64,000 nucleotides of DNA, taken from Achromobacter seleniivolatilans. GTDB lineage: Bacteria > Pseudomonadota > Gammaproteobacteria > Burkholderiales > Burkholderiaceae_B. The stretch covers positions 5,642,001 through 5,706,000 of the forward strand of contig NZ_CP132976.1 in the NCBI RefSeq assembly GCF_030864005.1, given 5' to 3'. The position numbers and the translations under genes were made by a program. The notes under the pieces were generated by a model. It was not told where the DNA came from. It was given only the letters and a program-made list of their open reading frames with translations, and did not search any database. Shown piece after piece: positions 28,788-38,400 of this stretch (position 1 is the stretch's first letter; every line of letters starts with the position of its first letter).

Positions 28788-29782
28788 ACATGGCCGAACC
28801 GGCGTGTTCAGAGCCTTCTCATCAGGCCATGGAGCAGGCTGCCGAATGGTATGCGCTGCTGCGCACCGGCCAGGCCACGGCTGCCGAACAGCATGCGTGG
28901 CGGCAATGGGTGGAGGGGGCCGCAGAGCATCAGCAGGCGTGGAGCTACGTCGAGCGCATCGGCCGCAGGTTTGCACCGCTGCAAGCCAGCCCGGATCGCA
29001 ATGCAGCCGTTACCGCGTTTCGCCACGCGGCTCAGATTGCGCCTCGGCGCCGGCGGCAGGTATTGCTGGGGCTGGCTGGGACGCTGGGGATGGGCTGGCT
29101 GGGATGGACCGCCTGGCGCCAAACGCCATTGCCGCTGATGGCATCGACCTGGGGCGCGGACCATCGAGCGGGCGTCGGTGAAACGCGCCGGATCACGCTG
29201 CCTGACGGCACCGAGGTCTGGCTCAAGGCGTTGAGCGCGTTCAATACCGCCTACACCGCCAAAGAGCGCCGTTTGCAGCTGCTGACGGGGGAAATGCTGA
29301 TCGATACCGGCCGGGACCCGCTGCGACCATTCTTCATTGATACCGCGCAGGGCCGGTTACAGGCTTTGGGCACCCGCTTTACCGTGCGCCAGGATGACGG
29401 CGGGATTCTGGTTGCCGTCTATGAGGGCGCCGTCCGCATTGATACCGCGCGTTCGGGCGCCGCCGGCATCGTGCAAACGGGCCAGCAAGCACGCTTCACT
29501 GCCGATGCGCTACAGCCGGCCGCAGCTGCGGACCCTGCGCGGGAGGCTTGGGCCCGTGGTGTGCTGGTGGCTGACAACACCACGCTGGCAGACGTCGTTG
29601 ACGAACTTCGCCGCTATCATGCGGGCCACTTGGGCCTGGCCCCTGGCGTCGCGCATCTGCGTGTTTTCGGCAGCTATCCCATCGATGATGCGCAACGCGC
29701 GCTGGACATGCTTGCGTCGGTGCTGCCCATTCAAGTGCGCCGCACCTTGCCGTGGTGGATAAGCGTCGAGCCGCGGGGCTAG
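28784..29782 (+). CDS. fecR: FecR-type transmembrane anti-sigma regulator
   Basis: A 332-residue protein in three parts: a cytoplasmic N-terminal DUF4880 segment (about 10-65, QAAEWYALLRTGQATAAEQH then WRQWVEG), one membrane helix (about 88-105, VLLGLAGTLGMGWLGWTAW), and a periplasmic FecR domain (about 125-225, with RRITLPDGTEVWLKALSAF and GTRFTVRQDDGG) followed by a C-terminal signalling domain that contacts the receptor. It relays the ligand-bound state of the outer-membrane receptor to the ECF sigma factor encoded just upstream. Translation is coupled to fecI by overlap. Confidence 0.91.
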   Translation: MNMAEPACSEPSHQAMEQAAEWYALLRTGQATAAEQHAWRQWVEGAAEHQQAWSYVERIGRRFAPLQASPDRNAAVTAFRHAAQIAPRRRRQVLLGLAGTLGMGWLGWTAWRQTPLPLMASTWGADHRAGVGETRRITLPDGTEVWLKALSAFNTAYTAKERRLQLLTGEMLIDTGRDPLRPFFIDTAQGRLQALGTRFTVRQDDGGILVAVYEGAVRIDTARSGAAGIVQTGQQARFTADALQPAAAADPAREAWARGVLVADNTTLADVVDELRRYHAGHLGLAPGVAHLRVFGSYPIDDAQRALDMLASVLPIQVRRTLPWWISVEPRG

Positions 29783-29930
29783 AAATATTTCGCGCAGGGC
29801 AGTTCCGCATTTCGCCTGCTTGTTCGATTAAGGATAGTGAGAGTGAAGCGGGCATGTGAATGCCCAGCCAGATTGCGCCTACCGCATCGCTCTCATCCCT
29901 TAATTTTCCGCACGAGAGCACAGGTCCGTC

Positions 29931-32384
29931 ATGTCCCATTCTTCCCCCGCCGCAGCGCCGCCCGCCAAGCCCCTAACGTGCCGGACAGCTGCCCGGGCTT
30001 GGGGCCTTCCTTTAGCGCTTGCCGTGGCGTTGTCATCGGTTTGGACGCCCGCCGCGCAGGCGCAAGAGGCATTGGCGGGAACGGGGCAGGCAGCGGATTT
30101 GTTGACCCTGGATATTCCTGCTGCGCCCTTGAATCAGGTGTTGGCGCGGCTTGCCAATGAGTCAGGTGTTTTGCTGGCGGCCAGCCCGGATCTGGTGGCA
30201 GGGCGTCAAAGCGGCGGGGTGCGCGGACGCTACACGCGTGCGCAAGCGCTCGCCCAGGCCTTGTCCGGCACCGGGCTGCGCGCTACGCAAGTGGCGCCGA
30301 ACCAGTATCGGCTGAGTGTGGCGCCGGAAGCCGGGACCGCAACGCTGGAGCCGGTAACCGTGACCGGCAGCGGGCTGTCCAGCGCATTGCCGCCCGTCTA
30401 TGCCGGCGGCCAGGTGGCGAGCGGAGGCCGTATCGGCCTGCTGGGCAATCGCGACGATATGGACACGCCTTTCAGCGCCACGCAGTACACGTCAAAACTG
30501 ATCGAAGATCAGCAGGCGCAGAACATCGGGGACGTGCTCGTCAATGATCCTTCTGTACGCAATACCTATTCACGCGGCGCGGGCCGTGACGAGTTCAATA
30601 TTCGCGGGTTCACGCTGTTTAACTACGATGTGTCCTTCAACGGCTTGTATGGCGTGTCGCCGCGCAACTCGAGTTCGTTGATCGGTGTGGAGCGCGTGGA
30701 AGTGCTGCGTGGCCCCAATGCCTTATTGAACGGCATGGCGCCTTATGGCTCCGTGGGCGGGTCGATCAACCTTGTACCCAAGCGGGCGGGCCCCGACCCA
30801 TTGAACCGGTTTACGCTGTCCTACATTGGCGACAGCCAGTTTGGCGCGCATGCCGACCTTGCGCGGCGCTATGGCGACAGCCAGGAATGGGGTGTGCGGC
30901 TGAACGTGGCGGGCAGCGGTGGCGACCTGCCCATGGATGGGGCAAAGGAAAGTTTGGGCGCGGTGGCGTTGGGCCTGGACTACCAGAGCGAGCGCTTTCG
31001 CGTTGAGGGCGACATCAACTATCAGAACCGCAACACCGATGCCCGCAGCGGCTTGCTGTTCCCGCCGCCCGAGGGCGTGAAGATCGGCGCAGCGCCCGAT
31101 GCACGAGGAAATTTCTTCCCGTCCTGGACATACTGGAAAACAAAAGAGTGGTCGGGCGCGCTGCGCGCCGAGTTCGACGTGACGCCGGATTGGACCGTGT
31201 ATGGGGCCGTGGGTGCGCGCAAGCACGATTTTCAGAGCATGCAAACGAGTTGGCTGATGTTGGATGGCGACGGCAACATCGGCGCCGTGCCGGCCCGCCT
31301 GAATGAATCGCTGATCAGCAAGACAGCCGAGGCAGGCGTGCGAGGCCGTGTAATGACGGGGCCGATCAAACACGAGCCTGCGCTAAGTGCGAGCGTTCTG
31401 GATATCGATTACTCGTCAGCCCGTATCCGGTCGCGCACGGTTTTCTCGAACATTTATCAGCCTGCTGACCTGCCCAAGCCGGATATCGCCCGCCCCGGAG
31501 ATCTGCCCAAGACCAGCGAATCTCGCTTGTACAGCATCGCCTTGGCCGACACGATATCGTTCGCCGACGACCGGGTGCAGCTGATCGCGGGCTTCAGACA
31601 CCAGACGATCGAATCGGCCAACTTCGATGCGGCTACCGGAAAGCGCGCCTCTGAGTACGACAAATCCGCGATCACGCCCGCCTTTGCGCTGACAGTGCGG
31701 CCTACGGAACGGTTGTCGCTGTATGGAAACTACATTGAAGGCTTGAGCCAGGGCGGCACTGCGCCGGAAGGCTCCGTGAATGCGGGAGAAGTGTTTGCCC
31801 CCGCTATTGCCAAGCAGTTTGAGCTTGGAGCCAAGTATGACTTCGGCCAGTTTGCCACCACGTTGAGCGCTTTTCAGATTGAACAGCCCAGCAGCTTTTT
31901 GGACCCCGCGACTCGGCGCTATGTGGCGAATGGCCAGCAACGAAACCGGGGCCTGGAGTTTTTGGTGCAAGGCGATGCGGCTCGCGGCGTCCGGCTGCTC
32001 GGCGGGGTGGCGTACACCGACGCGCGCCTGACTCGCACCGAGGGCGGTGTCAACGACGGGAATCGGGCGCCGGCAGCGCCCCGCTTTCAATTCAATGCCG
32101 CGGCGGAGTGGGATACGCCTTTTCTGCCGGGCCTGACGCTGACCGCGCGGATGTTGCGTACCAGTCAGCAGTACGTAGACGTGGGCAATACGCAGGAGAT
32201 CCCCGGCTGGACCCGCTTTGATGTAGGGGCGCGTTATGCCTTCAAGGCCAACGGTACGCCGATGGTCGTTCGCGCTACGGTCGAAAACGTGTTGAATAAA
32301 AACTACTGGCAGTCTGCTGCGCGTGAAGGCTTGACCGTAGGGGCGCCGTTGACGGTATTGCTGTCCGTGTCGGCAGAATTCTGA
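29931..32384 (+). CDS. TonB-dependent siderophore receptor with STN signalling domain
   Basis: An 817-residue outer-membrane receptor. A long signal region (about 1-45) ends at QAQE. An STN (secretin/TonB N-terminal) domain spans about 55-125 (LLTLDIPAAPLNQVLARLAN), and is the module that signals to FecR. Then come the plug (about 170-300, GDVLVNDPSVRNTYSRGAGR and RVEVLRGPNALLNG) and a 22-strand barrel ending LTVLLSVSAEF with the terminal Phe. It is of the FpvA/FoxA/ferric-hydroxamate class by overall pattern, but the siderophore cannot be named. No siderophore biosynthesis or inner-membrane uptake genes are adjacent, so it may import a xenosiderophore. Confidence 0.94.
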   Translation: MSHSSPAAAPPAKPLTCRTAARAWGLPLALAVALSSVWTPAAQAQEALAGTGQAADLLTLDIPAAPLNQVLARLANESGVLLAASPDLVAGRQSGGVRGRYTRAQALAQALSGTGLRATQVAPNQYRLSVAPEAGTATLEPVTVTGSGLSSALPPVYAGGQVASGGRIGLLGNRDDMDTPFSATQYTSKLIEDQQAQNIGDVLVNDPSVRNTYSRGAGRDEFNIRGFTLFNYDVSFNGLYGVSPRNSSSLIGVERVEVLRGPNALLNGMAPYGSVGGSINLVPKRAGPDPLNRFTLSYIGDSQFGAHADLARRYGDSQEWGVRLNVAGSGGDLPMDGAKESLGAVALGLDYQSERFRVEGDINYQNRNTDARSGLLFPPPEGVKIGAAPDARGNFFPSWTYWKTKEWSGALRAEFDVTPDWTVYGAVGARKHDFQSMQTSWLMLDGDGNIGAVPARLNESLISKTAEAGVRGRVMTGPIKHEPALSASVLDIDYSSARIRSRTVFSNIYQPADLPKPDIARPGDLPKTSESRLYSIALADTISFADDRVQLIAGFRHQTIESANFDAATGKRASEYDKSAITPAFALTVRPTERLSLYGNYIEGLSQGGTAPEGSVNAGEVFAPAIAKQFELGAKYDFGQFATTLSAFQIEQPSSFLDPATRRYVANGQQRNRGLEFLVQGDAARGVRLLGGVAYTDARLTRTEGGVNDGNRAPAAPRFQFNAAAEWDTPFLPGLTLTARMLRTSQQYVDVGNTQEIPGWTRFDVGARYAFKANGTPMVVRATVENVLNKNYWQSAAREGLTVGAPLTVLLSVSAEF

Positions 32385-32418
32385 AAGCGGTCTGGAACGG
32401 GGGCGCGCCAAGGTTGGC

Positions 32419-33117
32419 TTAGGACAGCACCTCGGCCGGCTCATAAAAGCAGTAGCCGCTGTTGCGCAGCGTCTTGACCGGCAGCGTTTGTCCGCTGACA
32501 TCTTCGACGCGCCGCCGCAGCCGGCGCATCTGCGTGTCCAGGCGGCGCTGGTCGTAGTCCAGGAAGTCGGCGCCCAGCGCTTCGATGATCTGACGGCGGC
32601 TGATGTTTTCGCCGGGCTGGCTCATCAGGCAGCGCAACACCATCAGGTCTTGTTGCGACAGCGGCACAGCGGGCGCGCCGGGAATATGCAGCCGGCGTGG
32701 GCCCACTTCCAACATCCAACGGACCGGCGCGCCCGGCCCGGGCTGCTGTTGCAGGCCCAGACGGCGTACCAATGCCGCGAGCGTTGCGGCCAGCTCATCC
32801 AGGTCGCAACCCTTGCCCAGATAATGGTCCGCGCCGATGCCCAGGCCCGTTATACGGTCCGCACTGGTCTGCCGCGCACTGAACACCACGATGCCCAATT
32901 TCTGGCCAGCCTGACGCAGCCTTTGGATCAGATCCAGTCCGCTGCCATCCGGCAGGCCAACGTCGATCACCGCCAAGTGATGACGGCTTGCATCGAAATC
33001 GCGGTCGAATTCCTGCAGGCTGGACACGCATAACGGCGTGTAGCCTACCTCTTCCAAAAATTCGCCCAGTTCGTGGCGCAAAACCGGCTCGTCTTCTAGA
33101 ACGATCACCTCAAGCAT
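32419..33117 (-). CDS. OmpR-family two-component response regulator
   Basis: A 232-residue protein with an N-terminal receiver domain (acidic pocket E8, D9; phospho-acceptor D52 in VIDVGLPDG; conserved Lys in LGKGCDLDEL) and a C-terminal winged helix (about 135-225, with VPLSQQDLMVLRCLMSQPGE, then LDTQMRRLRRRVEDVS). It is divergent from its evident partner kinase gene, with 71 bases between the starts, and converges on the siderophore receptor gene. The downstream TpsA/TpsB adhesin genes are the obvious candidate targets, but this is context only. Confidence 0.91.
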   Translation of the reverse strand: MLEVIVLEDEPVLRHELGEFLEEVGYTPLCVSSLQEFDRDFDASRHHLAVIDVGLPDGSGLDLIQRLRQAGQKLGIVVFSARQTSADRITGLGIGADHYLGKGCDLDELAATLAALVRRLGLQQQPGPGAPVRWMLEVGPRRLHIPGAPAVPLSQQDLMVLRCLMSQPGENISRRQIIEALGADFLDYDQRRLDTQMRRLRRRVEDVSGQTLPVKTLRNSGYCFYEPAEVLS

Positions 33118-33188
33118 GGGATATTTCCGCTGTGAAAGCCGCCCTCAGCCTGGTGTACTCTGCCTGGTTGCTCGGGAAATGCGACTTG

Positions 33189-35228
33189 ATGAAACGGAAA
33201 TATTACCGCACGGCAGGAACGTGGCTGACGCTGCTGGCGCTATGGCTGGTCAGCGTATGGAGCGCTGCGGCGCATGCGCAAACGGCGCCTTTGCGTCTGG
33301 ATGCGCATGGCGGCATGCAGGATGCGGCGGGTTATCTTGAGCGCCTGGACGACCCCGATGGCCGGCTGGATGCGATGACCGCCGCAGGGGCTGACGGCTG
33401 GCGCGCATTGCCGGGCAGTCTGAGCGCGGGCTTCACGCCCGCCACCGTCTGGCTGCGTCTGCCGGTGCAGGTTGATGAGATGCCATCTGGCGGCTGGATG
33501 CTTCGGCTTGGTAATGCGCTGCTGGATGACGTGCGCGTATACCGTGCGCAGGGCCACGGGTGGACAGAGCTTGGCCGTAGCGGCGAAGACCTGGCGCGCG
33601 GGCGTTGGCCTGTGGACTATCGCAGCCCTGTGATTCAGTTTGATCCGCCCGGCGTGGGTTCCTATGTGCTGCTGGTGCGTTTGCAGAGCAAGAACGCGTT
33701 GGCGACGCGGGTGGAAGTCTGGCCGCGGCTGGCGTTTGATAATCAGTCCCGGCGTGAAGGCTTGTTGTTCGGGCTGTATTTCGGCTTCTATCTGCTGCTG
33801 ATCTGCCTGCACGCCGTGTTCTGGTGGACAACGCGCGCGCCGATGAGCGGTCTGTTCCTGGCCTATATCGGCAACTGTGTTTTCAATGAAGTGATGTCTT
33901 TGGGGCTGGTGCAGCAGTTGACGGGCCTGCCCGTCGGCTGGAGCGACCGCATGCTGGGCGTGGGCATCGCGATCAGCCTGCCCGTGGCTATGCGCCTTGC
34001 TGTCCGGCAATTGGATCTTAAGGCACTGTATCCGCGCACCATGCGCTGGATGGACCGGATGGTTTGGAGCATCGCTATTGCGTGCGCGGTGCTGGTCGTG
34101 GCCGGGCACTACGGATGGGGCATGCAGCCGATACAGTTGCTGGCCTTGATGATGATTGTGGGGTTCTCCACCCTGGCGGGGTATTTGCTGTGGCGCGGCT
34201 GGCGGCCGGCCCGCTTTTTCGCGGTGGCTTTCGGTGTGTTCTACGTGGGGGTGCTGATCGCCTTCTTGCGCAATCTGGGCGTGCTGCCTGTGAACGCCTT
34301 CACCGAATACGTATCAACGCTGGGCACCATGTTGCACATGCTGTTGCTCAGCCTGTACATCATGGGGCGGCATGAGCGCGAGCGGCGCCTGAAGGAACGG
34401 CAGCAGGCCAATCTGGCGGCGGACCTTGCGCGTCAGCACAGCCAGCGGCTGGAGCTGGAGGTGGCGCAACGCACGGCTGACATGCAAAGCGAAATCCAGC
34501 GCAGGGTGCAGCTGGAAGAGGAATTGCGCACGTCTTTGGAGTCAGAGCGGTTGGTCTTTGCTGAACAGCGCGACTTCGTGGCGATGGTGTCGCACGAGTT
34601 CCGCACGCCGCTGGCCATCATTACGACGTCTGCTCAACAGCTGAGCCGCAACCTGGCTGCGCCGCTTGAGAAAAGCCTGGCGCGCTGCGGAAATATCCGA
34701 GGCGCGGCGATGCGGCTTTTGACGCTGGTCGATGAATACCTGACAGACGACCGCATGCGCGAACCGCAAGCAGATCTGCGTCCGGCGCAGTGTGATGTGC
34801 TGGCGCTGCTGGCGGACCTGGATCGTGAGTTTCCGCCAGGCCGGGTACAGATCGAGGCAGGCTCCGGCGGCCATATTCTGATCTGCGACGCCGGCCTGCT
34901 GCGTATCGCATTGCGTAATTTGTTGGCCAACGCGGACCGGCATTGCGCGCCGGGTGGGCAGGTGCAGGTCAATCTTCGGGAAGAGGGCGAGCGCCTGCAA
35001 ATCGAAGTCGCCAACCCCGGAAATTTGATCGCTCCGGTCGAGCAGGACCGGCTTTTCCAGAAGTATTACCGTGGTCAGAACGCGCTGCGCCATCCGGGCG
35101 CGGGGCTGGGTTTGTATTTGGTCAGAAGCATTGCAGAGCGGCTGGGCGGTTCGGTGGTGCTGAAGTCCGCGGGGGGAGACGACCCCGTGAGTTTCTGCCT
35201 GAGTTTGCCCCGGGCGCGATCGACGTAA
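33189..35228 (+). CDS. 7TMR-DISM sensor histidine kinase
   Basis: A 679-residue membrane kinase. A signal peptide (1-~26, ending AHAQ) is followed by an extracytoplasmic 7TMR-DISMED2 jelly-roll domain (about 30-165, pattern WLRLPVQVDEMPSGGWMLRL), seven membrane helices (about 180-390), a coiled coil with an LELEVAQRTADMQSEI stretch, a HisKA domain with the phospho-His in VSHEFRTPLAII (H469), and a HATPase domain with NLLANADRH and GAGLGLYLVRSIAERLGG. DISMED2 resembles carbohydrate-binding folds, so a sugar-like ligand is plausible. The upstream extension of the frame to 32988 overlaps the regulator gene and is rejected in favour of ATG 33189. Confidence 0.89.
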   Translation: MKRKYYRTAGTWLTLLALWLVSVWSAAAHAQTAPLRLDAHGGMQDAAGYLERLDDPDGRLDAMTAAGADGWRALPGSLSAGFTPATVWLRLPVQVDEMPSGGWMLRLGNALLDDVRVYRAQGHGWTELGRSGEDLARGRWPVDYRSPVIQFDPPGVGSYVLLVRLQSKNALATRVEVWPRLAFDNQSRREGLLFGLYFGFYLLLICLHAVFWWTTRAPMSGLFLAYIGNCVFNEVMSLGLVQQLTGLPVGWSDRMLGVGIAISLPVAMRLAVRQLDLKALYPRTMRWMDRMVWSIAIACAVLVVAGHYGWGMQPIQLLALMMIVGFSTLAGYLLWRGWRPARFFAVAFGVFYVGVLIAFLRNLGVLPVNAFTEYVSTLGTMLHMLLLSLYIMGRHERERRLKERQQANLAADLARQHSQRLELEVAQRTADMQSEIQRRVQLEEELRTSLESERLVFAEQRDFVAMVSHEFRTPLAIITTSAQQLSRNLAAPLEKSLARCGNIRGAAMRLLTLVDEYLTDDRMREPQADLRPAQCDVLALLADLDREFPPGRVQIEAGSGGHILICDAGLLRIALRNLLANADRHCAPGGQVQVNLREEGERLQIEVANPGNLIAPVEQDRLFQKYYRGQNALRHPGAGLGLYLVRSIAERLGGSVVLKSAGGDDPVSFCLSLPRARST

Positions 35229-35489
35229 ACGCGGCGGGACACACTCACTGGCAATGTCGACATCAGACAATGTTGCGTGAAAGCATCTATTTGTATCTTT
35301 GGCCGAAGCTTGTGCTTTTGGAATTTCCGCCAAAATCGACCAAATACGGGCTAATTGTTGGCTTTATCGATCTGAAAATCGCACTTTTACGAAGCGCTCA
35401 GATTTGCTCAGATTTGAAGAAGTAATCATCGGTATATTTCAGCAGCGAAATTTACAAATTGTGACGCTGCCCCGTTTCAGGAATATGCC

Positions 35490-38400
35490 ATGAGAAAGCC
35501 CTCCCTTAACCACGTCTACCGTTTGGTCTGGAACGATGCCACGGGCGCCTACGTGCCCGTAGCCGAAATCGCCAGCGCCCGCCGTAAGCGCAATGCATCG
35601 GCTGGCGCCGTATTGAGCGCAGCCTTGCTATTGTCTGGTCCCGCGCTTGCTGCGGATCTGCCGACGGGCGGCCAGGTAGTGGCAGGCTCCGGCAGCATCA
35701 GCCAGACAGGAACCGCGCTGACGATCAACCAGCAAAGCGGCAAGCTGGCGGTGGACTGGCAAAGCTTTTCCATCGGCAAGGGCAATAGCGTCACGTTCAA
35801 GCAACCAGGCCGCGATTCGGTGGCGCTGAACCGCGTGCTGGGACCGGATGTGTCGGTGATTCAAGGCGCCTTGAATGCCAACGGCCAGGTGTTTCTGGTC
35901 AACCCCAATGGCGTAGTGTTCACGCCGACCGCGCAGGTCAATGTGGGCGGCATTGTTGCCAGTACGCTGAACATCAGCACGCAGGATTTTCTGGCCGGCA
36001 ATTACCGGTTTGAAGGCGCCAGCGGCAACGCCATCATCAATCAGGGCAATATCACCGCGGCGCCTGGCGGCAGTGTGGCGCTGATCGCAGCCAAGATCTC
36101 CAACACGGGCACCGTGACGGCTGATAAGGGCAACGTGCTGTTGGGCGCAGGCAGCCGGGTCAAGCTGGACCTGGGAGGCCCGGTCAAGATTGAAGTGGAA
36201 CAAGGCGCGATCGACGCGCTGATCGAGCAGGGCGGAGCCATACGCGCAGACGGCGGCGTGGTGTACCTGACGGCCAAAGCTGCGGGTGATCTGGCCAGCA
36301 CCGTCATCAACCACACCGGTATCACGCAAGCCAGAACGCTTGCAACAGGCGAGAACGGCAAGATCGTGCTGCTGGGCGATATGGTCAACGACCGCATCGC
36401 CGTTGGCGGCACGCTGGATGCCAGCGCGCCCACTGGCGGCCGTGGCGGTTTTGTTGAAACGTCGGCGGCCAAGGTGTCGGTGGCAGCAGGCGCGCTCATC
36501 ACGACCAAGGCCGTCAGCGGCCAGCATGGCGCATGGTTGATCGACCCTACCGACTTCACGGTGAGCGCTGGCGCGGGCGGAAATTCCGATAGCGGCATAG
36601 GCGCGGACACGCTGGCGGGCAACTTGGAAAACGGCAGTGTAGAACTGCGTACGGTTGCCAGCGGCGCGGGCGCGGGCAACATCAATGTGAATGCCGCCGT
36701 GAAGTGGGGCGCCAACACGAAACTGACGCTGAGCGCGCACGGCGACATTGCCATCAATGCTCCGATCACCGCGACCGGCGCGCAGGCCGGGCTGGTGCTG
36801 AACCATGGCGGCTACCAGCAGAATGGCGTTGCGGCGGCGGGTAGCGACTACTCGGTCAGCGCGCCCGTCACGTTGAGCGGCGCGGGTGCGACGCTGCAAA
36901 TCAACGGGCAGGACTACACGCTGATTCATACGCTGCAAGATGCCGCGCAGCATCTGGGCGCCACCAACAACGGCTTCTATGCGCTGGCGCAAGACCTGGA
37001 CCTGAGCGGCAATGTGTTTACCTCCGCCGTGGTGCCGTACTTCAACAGCACGCTGGCCGGAATGGGGCACACCATCAGCAACCTCAGCATCGTTGGCAAT
37101 AGCGACAACGCTGGTTTGTTCAAGACCGTGGGCGTGGACGGCCTGATCCGTGATGTGGCGCTGACCCGGGTAACGGTGACTGGCGGTAGCGAGACCGGGA
37201 TGCTGGCGGGTATCAACATGGGCACGCTGCGCAATACGTCGGCTACCGGCAACGTGACCGGGGACTCTTTCCTGGGCGGGTTGGTTGGCCATAATGCAGG
37301 CACCATCGTCAACTCCTACGCCAGCGGGTTCGTCACGAGCTCTACGAACGGTTTCGCTTTGGGCGGGCTGGTAGGCAGCAACGGGCCTACGGGTTTCCTG
37401 ACCAACGTCTACGCAACCGTGGATGTGTCCGAGGCGAATTCCGACATAGGCGGATTGGTCGGTATCAATCAGGGTTCAATCAAAAACGCCTATGCGTCTG
37501 GCAATGTGACGGCTGGCGGCCCGTTGCGTCTCGCCGTGGGCGGGCTGGTCGGCACAGCCCAGGCGGGTAGTTCGATTACCAATGCCTATGCGTCCGGCAG
37601 GGTGATTGGGTCGGTCATGACCGGCGGACTGGTGGGCATGGTGAGTGGCAGCAGCACCATCACGAACTCCCAATGGGACCTCTTGACGACAGGGCAAAAC
37701 CTTGCCGTGGGCGGCGGTGGCGGCATGTCGCAAACGAATGTGTCGAGCGTCAACGGCAGCTACGCGCATACGGCGTACGACAAGCTTGGCACTTGGTCCT
37801 TGGTCGCTGGCACGAGTGATGTCTGGGTTGCCAAGGACGCGGCCGGCAAGGCGCAATGGATCATGATCGAAGGTCAGACCCGGCCTTTCCTGGCCAGCGA
37901 ATACAGCACGGGTATCGGCAATGATCATCAGCTGCAACTGATGGCCTATGACCGCACCGGCCACTATTTCCTGACGCGAGATTTCAATGCGGCTCCCCGG
38001 GGCATGTGGGCGGACGGCGGCTTTATGCCCGTTGGCGACGTCGATAACCAGTTCTCAGGCAGTCTGGACGGCCAGGGCCGCACGATCACCGGGCTGGTGA
38101 TCAATCGAGGCGGCCAGGCGCAGGTTGGCGTGTTTGGCGTCATTGGCGCCGCGGGGGCGGTCAAGGACGTCGGCCTGATGGACACAACCATTCAAGGCGG
38201 GTCTGCCGTCGGCGCGCTTGCGGGAACGAATTACGGCGCGCTATCCGGTGTCTATGCCATCAACAATTATCTTGTCGCCAATACCACTCTGGGCGGCTTG
38301 GTTGGATATAACCGCGGCAGCATCATCAATGCCTACACGACAGGCGCCCTTTTTGCATCGAACAATCCCACCCCCGTGGGCGGCCTGGTTGGCATCAACA

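Noticed and set aside
32988..33188. Upstream extension of the histidine kinase frame
   Set aside because: It overlaps the divergent regulator start, is Arg/Pro-rich and hides the obvious signal peptide that begins at 33189.
35628..37292. 554-codon open frame antisense to the tpsA gene (and a 440-codon one at 38241-39563)
   Set aside because: Repetitive Arg/His/Gln-rich composition, no start signal and full overlap with the well-supported adhesin; a typical shadow frame of GC-rich repeat DNA.
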